From UBA9647 sp049522195 (GTDB taxonomy: Bacteria; Bacteroidota; Ignavibacteria; UBA10030), in the NCBI GenBank assembly GCA_049522195.1, contig JBEKOB010000011.1, positions 1-64,000 of the forward strand: a DNA stretch of 64,000 nt, written 5' to 3'. Each line of letters opens with the position of its first letter. The first letter of the stretch is position 1. Under the pieces are notes generated by a model. That model saw only the letters and a program-made list of their open reading frames with translations, ran no database searches and was not told the origin of the DNA. Made by a program: the position numbers and the translations under genes. Of the stretch, positions 27,446 through 36,590 are shown one piece after another.

Positions 27446-30052
27446 ATGGTCTCAACAATGAACTCGATAAGAAAACACTTCAAATCTGAGGCCGTCCGAC
27501 GTTCGTACCTGGTTCTCATGATGGTGCTTTTTGCAGCCGTCTATATCTGGCAGATCGGGTATGGTCAGGACAGCACCAAGGTAGCGTCGGCCGTCACTGA
27601 AACCCCTCACTTTCAAGCCTTCTCCCTTTTCAGCGATCCGAAGTATTCCCCCATGGAGATCTTTAGTCTCCTGTCGGTTCTAGGGATCGCCGTTGCCGGA
27701 CTTCTCTACGCGCTTCTCCTCATGAGGCAGGTGAACGCTGCCGATTCCGGAACAGACAAGATGAAGGAAATCGCGGCAGCTGTCCGCGAAGGTGCAAACG
27801 CCTATCTTGGCGCCCAGTTCAAGCGAATCGGTCCGCTGATTATCGTCATCACAGTTCTGTTGTTCATTACGTACACCGGCGCTGTTGATGCATTCCGATG
27901 GGGGCGAGCGTTCGCCTTCCTCGTCGGTGCACTGTTCAGCTGGACCGTGGGATTTGTCGGCATGCGCCTCGCTACCACCGGAAACCTCCGCGTTGCAGCA
28001 GCAGCAATGCACGGCTACGGCAAAGCAATGCAGCTCGGCTATCGCACCGGGACTGTTACGGGAATGCTCACCGACGGGTTGGGATTGCTGGGCGGCACGA
28101 TCATTTTCCTGATCTTCGGCGACAAGGCGTATGAGGCATTGCTGGGATTTGGCTTTGGCGGAACGTTGCTAGCGCTCTTCATGCGCGTCGGCGGCGGCAT
28201 CTACACAAAGGCGGCCGACGTCGGAGCAGATCTCGTCGGAAAAATTGAGAAGGATCTTCCTGAAGACGATCCACGCAACGCGGCCACGATCGCAGACAAC
28301 GTCGGAGACAATGTCGGAGATTGCGCTGGCATGGCTGCCGATATCTTTGAGAGCTATGAAGTCACCATCGTGGCAGCCATGATTCTTGGAATGGCAAGTT
28401 TCGGACATAAAGGAGTCATCTTCCCGCTTCTTGTGCGCGGTATCGGCGTCCTCGGGTCAATCATGAGCACGTACACTGTTCGGGCTGGGGAGCATGATTC
28501 ATCAGACAAGGCGCTGAAGAGCGTTCACCGTGGCTTCTGGATCGGATCGGTGATCAGTGTCGTCGGGTTCTTCGTCTTGGGATACTTCTATCTCCATTTC
28601 GACGCCGCATATCTTCTCCTGAATCCAACAGCTGCGGCCGGCTTCCCCCACGGTGATCCAGGCGGCCTCTCAGCCATCGCTTCGTGGGGAATACCGGGGC
28701 TCGATCTGCGTCCCGCGTGGACGTGTCTCATTGGCGTGTTCCTTGCCGTCGCTCTGAACAAGGTCACGAGCTACTACACGCACACGAGTCACGCTCCAGT
28801 TAAGAGCCTGGCGAAAGCCTGTACGACCGGGCACGCAACAAACATCATCCAGGGAATTGCGGTCGGGTACGAGAGCACAGTGGCTGCCATTATCGTGATT
28901 GCGACGGCGATCATGCTTTCAGTGCTCGTGTACTCCGGCACTCCTCCGTTGTTCATCGCCTATGGAATTGCGATGACGGGCATCGGCATGTTGACGTTGA
29001 CAGGCAACACGATTTCCATGGACGTCTTCGGTCCCGTGGCAGATAACGCGAACGGCATTGGTGAAATGGGTTACGAGCCGAAGGAAATGGAAGCAGCCAA
29101 CCCGGGGAGTTACAAACGCGCACGTCAGATTCTTGCTGACCTTGATGCTGTCGGGAACACGACAAAAGCCGAAACCAAGGGGATTGCGATCGGTTCGGCA
29201 GTCATCGCTGCCGTGTCGCTCTTCGCAAGCTTCATTGCGGTGATCGCGGTGGGAAGTGAGGACAGAATCAACGAAATGACAACAGCACAGTACCTTGTAG
29301 AGGCCGGAAAGCTTACCGTTGCGGATCCTATGGTCTTCATCGGGTTCCTCATCGGCGGTGCGGTGCCATTTCTGTTCAGCAGTATGCTGATACGAGCCGT
29401 TGGGCGCGCAGCATTCGATATCGTCCGGGAATGCCGAGAACAATTCCGTGACGCTGAAATCTGGGAAGGTACAAAGAAGCCCGATTACGGACGTGTGGTT
29501 GACATCTGTACTAACACCGCGCAAAAAGAACTCATCGGCCCGGGATTCCTCGCCATTATGGCTCCCTTGGCCGTAGGTTTCCTGCTTGGACCCTATGCGT
29601 TAGGTGGATTTTTGGCTGGCATGATCCTCGTCGGTCAGCTCCTCGCAGTCTTCATGTCCAATGCGGGGGGTGCGTGGGATAATGCAAAGAAGCTGATTGA
29701 GGATGGCATCTATGGCGGCAAGGGTTCTGAGGCGCACAAGGCGGCCGTCACAGGTGACACAGTCGGTGATCCGCTGAAAGACACCGCCGGTCCTGCAGTC
29801 AATCCTCTGATCAAGGTCATGAACATGGTCAGCTTGCTAGCACTGGGCCTGGTTCTCCAATACAACGTGATCGCGCCAAAGCTTGCAGCGCCTGGAACAG
29901 AATGGGCGATGAAGACAATCGGAGCAATGGCAGCGCTTCTCTGCTCTATAGCGATTGCGTGGGCGATCTGGCAGAGCAAACGGGAGGGAGCCGAGATCAC
30001 GCAGTTTGAACCTAAGGCGAAACCGGCCAAGAAGGGCCGAAAAACCCGGTAG
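27446..30052 (+). CDS. hppA: Membrane-bound proton-translocating pyrophosphatase
   Basis: An 868 aa multi-span H+-PPase that hydrolyses cytosolic PPi and pumps ions outward. Signature regions are DVGADLVGK near residue 259, DNVGDNVGDCAG near 283, and a late DTVGDPLKDTAGP. GNTTKAETKG has Lys where K+-dependent enzymes have Ala, which predicts a K+-independent proton pump. The N-terminus carries an extra hydrophobic segment plus a short hydrophilic stretch before the conserved core. The start could be 27446 or the ATG at 27458; neither has a clear RBS. Its presence in a sugar-acid operon is unusual. Confidence 0.93.
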   Translation: MVSTMNSIRKHFKSEAVRRSYLVLMMVLFAAVYIWQIGYGQDSTKVASAVTETPHFQAFSLFSDPKYSPMEIFSLLSVLGIAVAGLLYALLLMRQVNAADSGTDKMKEIAAAVREGANAYLGAQFKRIGPLIIVITVLLFITYTGAVDAFRWGRAFAFLVGALFSWTVGFVGMRLATTGNLRVAAAAMHGYGKAMQLGYRTGTVTGMLTDGLGLLGGTIIFLIFGDKAYEALLGFGFGGTLLALFMRVGGGIYTKAADVGADLVGKIEKDLPEDDPRNAATIADNVGDNVGDCAGMAADIFESYEVTIVAAMILGMASFGHKGVIFPLLVRGIGVLGSIMSTYTVRAGEHDSSDKALKSVHRGFWIGSVISVVGFFVLGYFYLHFDAAYLLLNPTAAAGFPHGDPGGLSAIASWGIPGLDLRPAWTCLIGVFLAVALNKVTSYYTHTSHAPVKSLAKACTTGHATNIIQGIAVGYESTVAAIIVIATAIMLSVLVYSGTPPLFIAYGIAMTGIGMLTLTGNTISMDVFGPVADNANGIGEMGYEPKEMEAANPGSYKRARQILADLDAVGNTTKAETKGIAIGSAVIAAVSLFASFIAVIAVGSEDRINEMTTAQYLVEAGKLTVADPMVFIGFLIGGAVPFLFSSMLIRAVGRAAFDIVRECREQFRDAEIWEGTKKPDYGRVVDICTNTAQKELIGPGFLAIMAPLAVGFLLGPYALGGFLAGMILVGQLLAVFMSNAGGAWDNAKKLIEDGIYGGKGSEAHKAAVTGDTVGDPLKDTAGPAVNPLIKVMNMVSLLALGLVLQYNVIAPKLAAPGTEWAMKTIGAMAALLCSIAIAWAIWQSKREGAEITQFEPKAKPAKKGRKTR

Positions 30053-30084
30053 GGTACTGTCAATATGTATCGGAAGGAGCAGCA

Positions 30085-31170
30085 ATGGGTGTGAAGCTAC
30101 TTGCAGCATCCGACACTGAGTTCGATCTCCTTGCACTGGGAGAGTGCATGATCCGGTTGAGTCCTCCGGGACATCAGCGGATTGAGCTCACTCCGGTCTT
30201 TGAAGCATACGCCGGTGGGGGAGAGTACAATGTCGCATACGCTCTTTCACGGTATGGAATGCGGGCGGGTTGGATCTCGCGTCTTGTAGACAATCCGCTC
30301 GGACACTTTATCCAGAATCATGCTCGCACGAGCGGCATGGATCTCAGCGAAGTCATCTGGGTACCGTATGACGGATCGGGTCGCACCGACCGGATCGGGC
30401 TCAACTTCACGGAGGTTGGTATTGGCGTGCGTGCGAGCGTGACGCTCTACGATCGCGGCCACACAGCCGTAGCGCATATGAAGCCGGGTGAAGTGGACTG
30501 GAAACGAATCTTTCAACAACGAAAAGTCAGGTGGTTTCATACCGGGGGAATCTTCACGGCCTTGAGCGACAGCTGCGCAGCTGTTGCGTTCGAGTCGATG
30601 AAAACAGCCCACGAAGCCAGTACAATTGTCAGCTATGACCTGAACTTCCGGAGCAAACTCTGGTCGTCGAAGAAGGCAATCGAAGAGACAAAGAAGCTCA
30701 TGCCGTTCATCGATGTGCTCATCGGCAACGAAGAGGATTTTCAGAAGGTGCTTGGGTTCCAGGTGGAAGGAACGGATGAGAATCTGAAGCAGCTGCCGAT
30801 TGAGGGATACAAGAAAATGGTGCAGCAGGTGGTCAAGGCTTATCCGCATCTTCAGGCCGTGGGGACGACACTCCGCGAGGTCGTGAGCGGACTGGTCAAC
30901 AACTGGTCGGCAATCATGTACTATGACGGCGTTTTCTATAGCTCCCGGAGGTATGAGAACCTGGAAATTGAAGATCGGGTTGGGGGCGGCGATGGATTTT
31001 GCAGCGGGTTTGTGTACGGTCTGCTGCACGGAATATCACCCCAGGAGTGTGTTGAGATGGGTGCTGCACATGGAGCGTTGCTCCAGACAACGCGTGGCGA
31101 CACGAGCATGGTAACGATGGAGGAAATTCAGCATGTCATGGGCGGCGGTTCAGCCAGGATCAAGAGGTAG
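30085..31170 (+). CDS. PfkB sugar kinase, KDG-kinase-like (copy 2)
   Basis: A 361 aa ribokinase-family kinase with the usual early GGEYNVAYALS, SYDLNFRSKLW in the middle and DRVGGGDGFCSG with base D303. It is paralogous to the gene at 24420, with the same TTLREVV and GGSARIKR endings, but it opens with FDLLALGECMIRLSPPG, a stretch typical of KDG/fructose kinases. It could be a second KDG kinase or act on another hexonate. The good AAGGAG RBS and its position just before the LarA-like gene suggest cotranscription. Confidence 0.82.
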   Translation: MGVKLLAASDTEFDLLALGECMIRLSPPGHQRIELTPVFEAYAGGGEYNVAYALSRYGMRAGWISRLVDNPLGHFIQNHARTSGMDLSEVIWVPYDGSGRTDRIGLNFTEVGIGVRASVTLYDRGHTAVAHMKPGEVDWKRIFQQRKVRWFHTGGIFTALSDSCAAVAFESMKTAHEASTIVSYDLNFRSKLWSSKKAIEETKKLMPFIDVLIGNEEDFQKVLGFQVEGTDENLKQLPIEGYKKMVQQVVKAYPHLQAVGTTLREVVSGLVNNWSAIMYYDGVFYSSRRYENLEIEDRVGGGDGFCSGFVYGLLHGISPQECVEMGAAHGALLQTTRGDTSMVTMEEIQHVMGGGSARIKR

Positions 31171-31184
31171 GAGAGCGGCGCACA

Positions 31185-32456
31185 ATGGTATTCTATAAAA
31201 GAGGATCTGAGAACGACGCTCTCCGTGAGGAAGATCTCAGAGCGGGACTGAATGAAGCACTCGGAAAGCTCGGCGCGCGGAAAAAAGTTCTTGCGATTCC
31301 GCCGGACTACACCCGGTTTCATTCTCACGCCGGTATCCTGACTCGTCTCGCATGGGAGTACTACCGTGAGCGGTTGACGGATATACTTCCTGCTCTTGGG
31401 ACACACTCCCCGATGCAGGAGAAAGATATCCGATCGATGTTCGGCGATACGCCTCTCGCCCTATTCCGGATCCATGACTGGCGTAACGATATCGTGACGC
31501 TTGGTGAAGTTCCTGCAGAATTTATCCGGGAGCAATCGGAAGGAGAGCTCGAGTATGCATGGAAAGCGCAGGTCAACAAACTCCTTGTACAAGGGGGATT
31601 TGACCTGATTCTTTCCGTCGGACAGATTGTGCCCCATGAAGTGGTCGGAATGGCCGGTCACAACAAGAATATATTCGTCGGCACTGGTGGACAGGAAGGC
31701 ATTAACAAGAGCCATTTTCTCGGCGCTGTCTATGGCATGGAGCGTATGATGGGACGCGCCGACACTCCGGTAAGGCGAGTCCTCGATTATGCCTCAGAGC
31801 ACTTCGCAAAACACCTTCCGATCGTCTACGTTCTCACAGTGGTGTCACGTGGAGAAGATGGCCAGCTGAAAGTGCGGGGCTTGTTTGTAGGGGATGATGC
31901 AGAGTGCTTCCATCTCGCAGCGCAGCTCTCTCTAAAAGTGAACTTTCAAATGCTCGACGAACCGCTCAGAAAGGTGATAGTGTATCTGGATCCTTCGGAG
32001 TTCAAGAGCACCTGGCTCGGCAACAAGAGCGTCTACCGGACACGGATGGCAATCGCCGATGGCGGTGAGCTCATCGTGCTGGCCCCCGGGTTAAAGGAAT
32101 TTGGTGAGGACAAGCAGATTGATGAGCTCATTCGCAAGTACGGATATGTGACCACGCCCGAAGTGCTGCAGTATGTAAAGACCACGGAAGATCTGAAGCA
32201 TAACCTGAGTGCTGCTGCTCACCTCATCCACGGCTCGTCGGAGGGACGTTTCACAATCACGTACTGTCCGGGGCATCTGACAAGACAGGAAATTGAGAGT
32301 GTCAACTTCAGGTATGCTGATTTGAATGTGATGATGAAGAAATATGATCCCAAGAAGCTCAGGGACGGATTCAACATGATGCCCGATGGCGAACAGGTGT
32401 TCTTCATCTTGAATCCCGCACTAGGGCTCTGGGCGCACAAAGACCGGTTCAAGTAA
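31185..32456 (+). CDS. LarA-family (DUF2088) nickel-pincer racemase/epimerase-like protein
   Basis: A 423 aa protein of the lactate racemase family. Positions equivalent to the LarA catalytic set are present: DYTR at 41-44, H74 in GTHSP, H151 in VPHEVVG, K161 in GHNKN (cofactor attachment) and H177 in NKSHF. The spacings H151-K161 (10) and K161-H177 (16) equal those of LarA H174-K184-H200. The family catalyses racemisation or epimerisation at a 2-hydroxy acid carbon; D-gluconate 2-epimerase activity has been reported in it. In this uronate operon the D-mannonate/D-gluconate pair is the logical substrate, by inference. LarB, LarC and LarE are not in the window. Confidence 0.8.
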   Translation: MVFYKRGSENDALREEDLRAGLNEALGKLGARKKVLAIPPDYTRFHSHAGILTRLAWEYYRERLTDILPALGTHSPMQEKDIRSMFGDTPLALFRIHDWRNDIVTLGEVPAEFIREQSEGELEYAWKAQVNKLLVQGGFDLILSVGQIVPHEVVGMAGHNKNIFVGTGGQEGINKSHFLGAVYGMERMMGRADTPVRRVLDYASEHFAKHLPIVYVLTVVSRGEDGQLKVRGLFVGDDAECFHLAAQLSLKVNFQMLDEPLRKVIVYLDPSEFKSTWLGNKSVYRTRMAIADGGELIVLAPGLKEFGEDKQIDELIRKYGYVTTPEVLQYVKTTEDLKHNLSAAAHLIHGSSEGRFTITYCPGHLTRQEIESVNFRYADLNVMMKKYDPKKLRDGFNMMPDGEQVFFILNPALGLWAHKDRFK

Positions 32457-32511
32457 TGGTGAATGTACCTCAGAGAATTCCCGCACGGAAGCATCTCACC
32501 AGCCGGATCCT

Positions 32512-33639
32512 ATGAAAATCGTGATCGACAAGAAAATTCCGTTCATCGATGGTGTGCTCGAGAAATACGGCGATGTTGTTTATCTTGAAGGGCGGGAGAT
32601 CACCCGGGACGACGTTCGGAACGCTGATGCACTGATCATCCGCACACGCACAAAGTGCAATCGCGCGTTGCTGGAAGGAACAACGGTCAGGTTCATTGCC
32701 TCGGCAACGATCGGCTTCGATCATATCGATACAACGTACTGCGAAGCTAATAACATTTTCTGGACGAACGCTGCAGGCTGCAATTCGTCCTCCGTGCAGC
32801 ATTACATCGCGGCGGCGCTGTTTCATCTCGCTGAAGAGTTTCAGTTCGAGCTAGCTCAGAGGACCATCGGCATCGTTGGGGTTGGAAACGTCGGAAGCAA
32901 GGTGGAAAATCTCTGCCGGGCTTTGGGAATGCGTGTGTTGCTGAACGATCCCCCGCGAGAACGTCGCGAGGGATCGAAGAATTTTGTATCACTCAAAACA
33001 GTCATCGGACAGTCGGATATCGTCACGTTTCACGTGCCGCTGAATCCCGATGGGGTGGACAAAACGTTTCACATGGTGAATGCGGGGCTCCTCTCGAGGT
33101 TCAGGAAGAATCAAATTCTCATCAATTCGTCCAGGGGCGAGGTCGTAGAGGGGAGTGCACTCAAGGCGACGCTCAGGAACAAGATGATTGCCGACTGTGT
33201 ATTGGATGTGTGGGAACACGAACCGGACATAGACCGCGAGCTTCTTGGGCTTGCAGAAATCGCGACGCCCCACATTGCCGGATACTCGGCAGACGGGAAA
33301 GCAAACGGCACAGCGATGAGCGTGCAGGCCTTCAGCCGGTTTTTTGGATTGGACCTCCATGCGTGGTATCCCGAGAAGGTGCCACTGCCCGCCATGACGA
33401 CGCTTGAGGTCGAATGCGGCAATCTGAGTGTCCAGTCAGTGCTCGCCGGTCTCGTGAAGCGAACATATGATATTCTGGCCGATGACGCCAGATTGCGATT
33501 GTCCCCGGAGACATTCGAGAAGCAGCGCGGAGCGTATCCGCTTCGAAGAGAATTCCCGACATACACATTGAACTTGCTGAATGCGCCTGCCGGCCTGAAG
33601 TCTCTTGTGCAGGCAATGGGATTTAGAACACTCAACTAG
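32512..33639 (+). CDS. pdxB: 4-phosphoerythronate dehydrogenase (PdxB family)
   Basis: A 375 aa D-2-hydroxyacid dehydrogenase with the PdxB layout. An N-terminal substrate domain has TRTKCN and SATIGFDHID. The NAD fold starts at GIVGVGNVGSKVE near residue 118, and the catalytic Arg is in NSSRGEVVEG, Glu in VWEHEPDID and His in ATPHIAGYS. The C-terminal domain beyond about 285 is the PdxB dimerisation domain. PdxB oxidises 4-phosphoerythronate in pyridoxal phosphate synthesis. Placement in a uronate operon raises the alternative that it acts on a sugar-acid phosphate. Confidence 0.83.
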   Translation: MKIVIDKKIPFIDGVLEKYGDVVYLEGREITRDDVRNADALIIRTRTKCNRALLEGTTVRFIASATIGFDHIDTTYCEANNIFWTNAAGCNSSSVQHYIAAALFHLAEEFQFELAQRTIGIVGVGNVGSKVENLCRALGMRVLLNDPPRERREGSKNFVSLKTVIGQSDIVTFHVPLNPDGVDKTFHMVNAGLLSRFRKNQILINSSRGEVVEGSALKATLRNKMIADCVLDVWEHEPDIDRELLGLAEIATPHIAGYSADGKANGTAMSVQAFSRFFGLDLHAWYPEKVPLPAMTTLEVECGNLSVQSVLAGLVKRTYDILADDARLRLSPETFEKQRGAYPLRREFPTYTLNLLNAPAGLKSLVQAMGFRTLN

Positions 33640-33657
33640 ACACGCGAACAAACAGGG

Positions 33658-35121
33658 ATGGAAAGAATGCAACAACAAGCTGATTTCGGACTCATCGGGT
33701 TAGCGGTGATGGGAGAGAACCTTGTGTTGAATATCGAAAGCCGCGGCTTTACCGTCGCAGTGTTCAACCGAACCGTCAACAAGGTTGACCACTTCGTGCA
33801 AGGCAGGGCAAAAGGAAAGAAGATCATCGGCACGCATTCGATTGTCGATCTTGTCGCTTCGCTCAAGAAGCCGCGCAGAATTATGCTGATGGTCAAAGCG
33901 GGCAAACCGGTCGATGAGTTCATTGAACAAATCATTCCCCATCTCGAAGCAGGTGACATTATCATTGACGGGGGCAATTCGCATTTTCCTGACACGATCC
34001 GCCGTACAAAATACCTCGAATCCAAAGGCTTCTTGTTCATTGGAACAGGCGTTTCCGGAGGAGAGGAAGGAGCGCTACGAGGGCCGTCGATTATGCCTGG
34101 TGGTTCACCGGCTGCATGGCCCTTCGTGAAACCGGTTTTCCAATCTATTGCTGCAAAGGTGGAAGATGGAACCCCTTGCTGCGATTGGGTGGGCAACGAC
34201 GGAGCGGGTCATTTTGTGAAAATGGTGCATAATGGAATCGAGTACGGCGATATGCAGCTCATTTGTGAGGCATATCAGATTATGCACGAATTGCTTGGCA
34301 TGAATGCCGCCGAGATGCACGAGGTCTTTAAGGTCTGGAACAAGGGCGATCTCGACAGCTATCTGATCGAAATCACACGGGACATCCTCGCCTACAAGGA
34401 TGCAGACGGACAGCCGCTTGTGGACAAGATTCTCGATACCGCAGGCCAAAAAGGGACGGGAAAATGGGCGAGCGTGACATCGCTCGATCTCGGAATCCCC
34501 CTGACGTTGATCAGCGAATCCGTGTTTGCTCGCTGCCTCTCCTCTATTAAAGAGGAGCGGGTTGCCGCATCCAAGATGCTGAAAGGGCCGGGCACGACAT
34601 TCACCGGCGACAAGAAGGCTTTTCTTGCGGATCTCGAGAAGGCTCTCTACGCCTCAAAAATCGTCTCTTACGCCCAGGGCTTCACACTGATGCGAGCGGC
34701 AGCGGATGAATTCAAATGGAATTTGAACTACGGGGGCATCGCGCTGTTGTGGCGTGGTGGCTGCATCATCCGTTCAGCGTTCCTCGGCAAGATCAAGGAG
34801 GCATTCGAGAAAAACCGAACACTCGCCAACCTGTTGCTCGATCCGTTCTTCAAGGGAAAGATTGAGTCATCGCAGGAAGCATGGCGACGTGTGATTGCCA
34901 CTGCAGTCATGCATGGGGTCTGGATTCCGGCCTTCTCGACGGCGCTGAATTACTTCGATGGTTATCGCAATGCCCGTCTGCCGGCAAATCTTCTGCAGGC
35001 GCAACGGGACTATTTTGGTGCGCACATGTTCGAGCGGGTCGATAAGCCGCGGGGAGAGTTCTTCCACACAAACTGGACCGGTCGCGGTGGCGATACAGCC
35101 TCATCGACCTACATCGTCTAA
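33658..35121 (+). CDS. gnd: 6-phosphogluconate dehydrogenase, decarboxylating
   Basis: A 487 aa NADP-type 6-phosphogluconate dehydrogenase producing ribulose 5-phosphate and CO2. The dinucleotide site is GLAVMGENLVLN near residue 12, IIDGGNSHF is near 101, and the catalytic Lys region is KMVHNGIEYGDMQL near 189. GKWASVTSLDLG and the C-terminal FHTNWTGRGG complete the family pattern. The length is full. The ATG at 33667 is an alternative start. Placed between pdxB and the tagaturonate epimerase, it would need a source of 6-phosphogluconate from the uronate pathway. Confidence 0.95.
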   Translation: MERMQQQADFGLIGLAVMGENLVLNIESRGFTVAVFNRTVNKVDHFVQGRAKGKKIIGTHSIVDLVASLKKPRRIMLMVKAGKPVDEFIEQIIPHLEAGDIIIDGGNSHFPDTIRRTKYLESKGFLFIGTGVSGGEEGALRGPSIMPGGSPAAWPFVKPVFQSIAAKVEDGTPCCDWVGNDGAGHFVKMVHNGIEYGDMQLICEAYQIMHELLGMNAAEMHEVFKVWNKGDLDSYLIEITRDILAYKDADGQPLVDKILDTAGQKGTGKWASVTSLDLGIPLTLISESVFARCLSSIKEERVAASKMLKGPGTTFTGDKKAFLADLEKALYASKIVSYAQGFTLMRAAADEFKWNLNYGGIALLWRGGCIIRSAFLGKIKEAFEKNRTLANLLLDPFFKGKIESSQEAWRRVIATAVMHGVWIPAFSTALNYFDGYRNARLPANLLQAQRDYFGAHMFERVDKPRGEFFHTNWTGRGGDTASSTYIV

Positions 35122-35181
35122 CCGCCGGACCATATCACACGCATTATTCGATTCACTCAGGAAAAGAGAGAGTAGATATCT

Positions 35182-36432
35182 ATGACACTGGAGAAGTACT
35201 CGATTGGAGTTGGCGACAGGTTTGGACATCAAGGTGCGGCACAGCTGCAGGCGCTTCAACAGGCCGATCAGCGTGGTGTGAAGATCGTGCCCGTGTGGAA
35301 CAAATCGTTCCGTGAGCATACAATCGTCGGCACAAAACCGGCAGACACGCGGATTGCCGCTGACGCTGCTGTCAAAGAGCGCGGTTGGAGCGCTTCGTAC
35401 TATGTGGATGCAGACCATATTGGCCTGAAGAATGTCGACCTCTTTTTGGATTCAAGCAACTTCTATACGCTTGATGTCGCTGATTTCATCGGGAAGGTGA
35501 CTGATGAGCAAGAAATAGTAACATTTGTTCGATCGATGATGAAGTACACTTCGGCTTTTCCTCTGGCAGGTGTTCACACGACGACAACTGTAACGAAAGA
35601 TGACTTGTATGCGATTGGACGAAAGTATCTCTTTGCGGTAAAAGAGGCGGGCCGAATTTACCGTCACATTGCGGAAAAGAAAGAGGAGCAGAATTTCGTG
35701 GCAGAGGTGTCGACAGACGAAGCGAACGAGCCGCAGACACCCGCTCAGTTGTTCTTCATCCTTGCTGCCCTGGCACAGGAAGGGGTGAGGGTTCAAACGA
35801 TTGCTCCGAAGTTCACCGGGTCATTCCTGAAAGGGATTGATTATGTCGGCAGCGTAGAGAAATTCTCCACGGAGTTCGAGGAGGATCTCCTGGTGATCGG
35901 GCATGCCATCAAGACATTCAATCTGCCGCAGAATCTCAAGCTCAGCGTTCACTCTGGCAGTGATAAGTTCTCACTCTATCCGGTGATCCATCGGGCGGTG
36001 AAGAAGCACAATGCTGGGTTACATCTCAAGACTGCGGGCACTACCTGGCTGGAAGAACTGATCGGCCTGGCGATGGCGGGGGGTGAAGGATTGGGTGTGG
36101 CACAGGAGATCTATGCCGAGGCGTTCAGCAGGATTGATGAACTCTGCAAGCCGTATGAGACTGTCATCAATATCGATCGCTCGAAGCTTCCTGATCCCCG
36201 GAAAGTCCGATCGTGGGGAAGCGACGACTATGCGTGCGCGCTAAGACACAATCAGTCAGATCCGAGATACAATCTTCATTTCAGACAGTTGCTCCATGTC
36301 GGCTACAAAGTTGCAGCTGAGATGGGTGATCGGTATCTGCACATGCTGGTGAAGTATCGTAAGACGATCGGACAGAACGTCTCGGAGAATCTGTACAAAC
36401 GTCACATTGTCCCTCTTTTTCTTGGAGCCTAA
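35182..36432 (+). CDS. uxaE: D-tagaturonate epimerase UxaE
   Basis: A 416 aa protein of the tagaturonate epimerase family, first characterised in Thermotoga. The opening GVGDRFGHQGAAQLQA and the VDADHIGL stretch near residue 77 are the family landmarks I recognise. It interconverts D-tagaturonate and D-fructuronate, which joins the galacturonate isomerase product to the UxuB mannonate branch, so no tagaturonate reductase or altronate dehydratase is required. Length is somewhat shorter than the Thermotoga protein. It ends the operon just before a strong terminator. Confidence 0.85.
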   Translation: MTLEKYSIGVGDRFGHQGAAQLQALQQADQRGVKIVPVWNKSFREHTIVGTKPADTRIAADAAVKERGWSASYYVDADHIGLKNVDLFLDSSNFYTLDVADFIGKVTDEQEIVTFVRSMMKYTSAFPLAGVHTTTTVTKDDLYAIGRKYLFAVKEAGRIYRHIAEKKEEQNFVAEVSTDEANEPQTPAQLFFILAALAQEGVRVQTIAPKFTGSFLKGIDYVGSVEKFSTEFEEDLLVIGHAIKTFNLPQNLKLSVHSGSDKFSLYPVIHRAVKKHNAGLHLKTAGTTWLEELIGLAMAGGEGLGVAQEIYAEAFSRIDELCKPYETVINIDRSKLPDPRKVRSWGSDDYACALRHNQSDPRYNLHFRQLLHVGYKVAAEMGDRYLHMLVKYRKTIGQNVSENLYKRHIVPLFLGA

Positions 36433-36469
36433 GGCACTGCTGTAACGGTGCAAATTGATTCCGTACAAG

Positions 36470-36520
36470 AAGGGCGCTGGTTCTTATTTATTTGCAGAAA
36501 TAAGAATGGCGCCCTTTCTC
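36470..36520 (+). terminator. Strong rho-independent terminator after uxaE
   Basis: AAGGGCGC at 36470-36477 pairs with GCGCCCTT at 36509-36516. Internally, TTCTTATTT at 36481-36489 pairs perfectly with AAATAAGAA at 36498-36506. The stem is followed by a pyrimidine-rich TTTCTCTTTCTC tail. It closes the uronate operon. Confidence 0.85.
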
Positions 36521-36545
36521 TTTCTCAGAAAACCCCTCAATTCAC

Positions 36546-36574
36546 TTGACAAAACCCCTTTCTTTTGCTAAAGT
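36546..36574 (+). promoter_or_regulatory. Promoter candidate for the first pectin operon
   Basis: TTGACA at 36546-36551, an exact 17-base spacer and TAAAGT at 36569-36574. It lies 16 bases before the double operator, an arrangement repeated at 58178-58206 in front of the second GH28 gene. Confidence 0.55.
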
Positions 36575-36590
36575 AGTGTCGCACCGGCAG

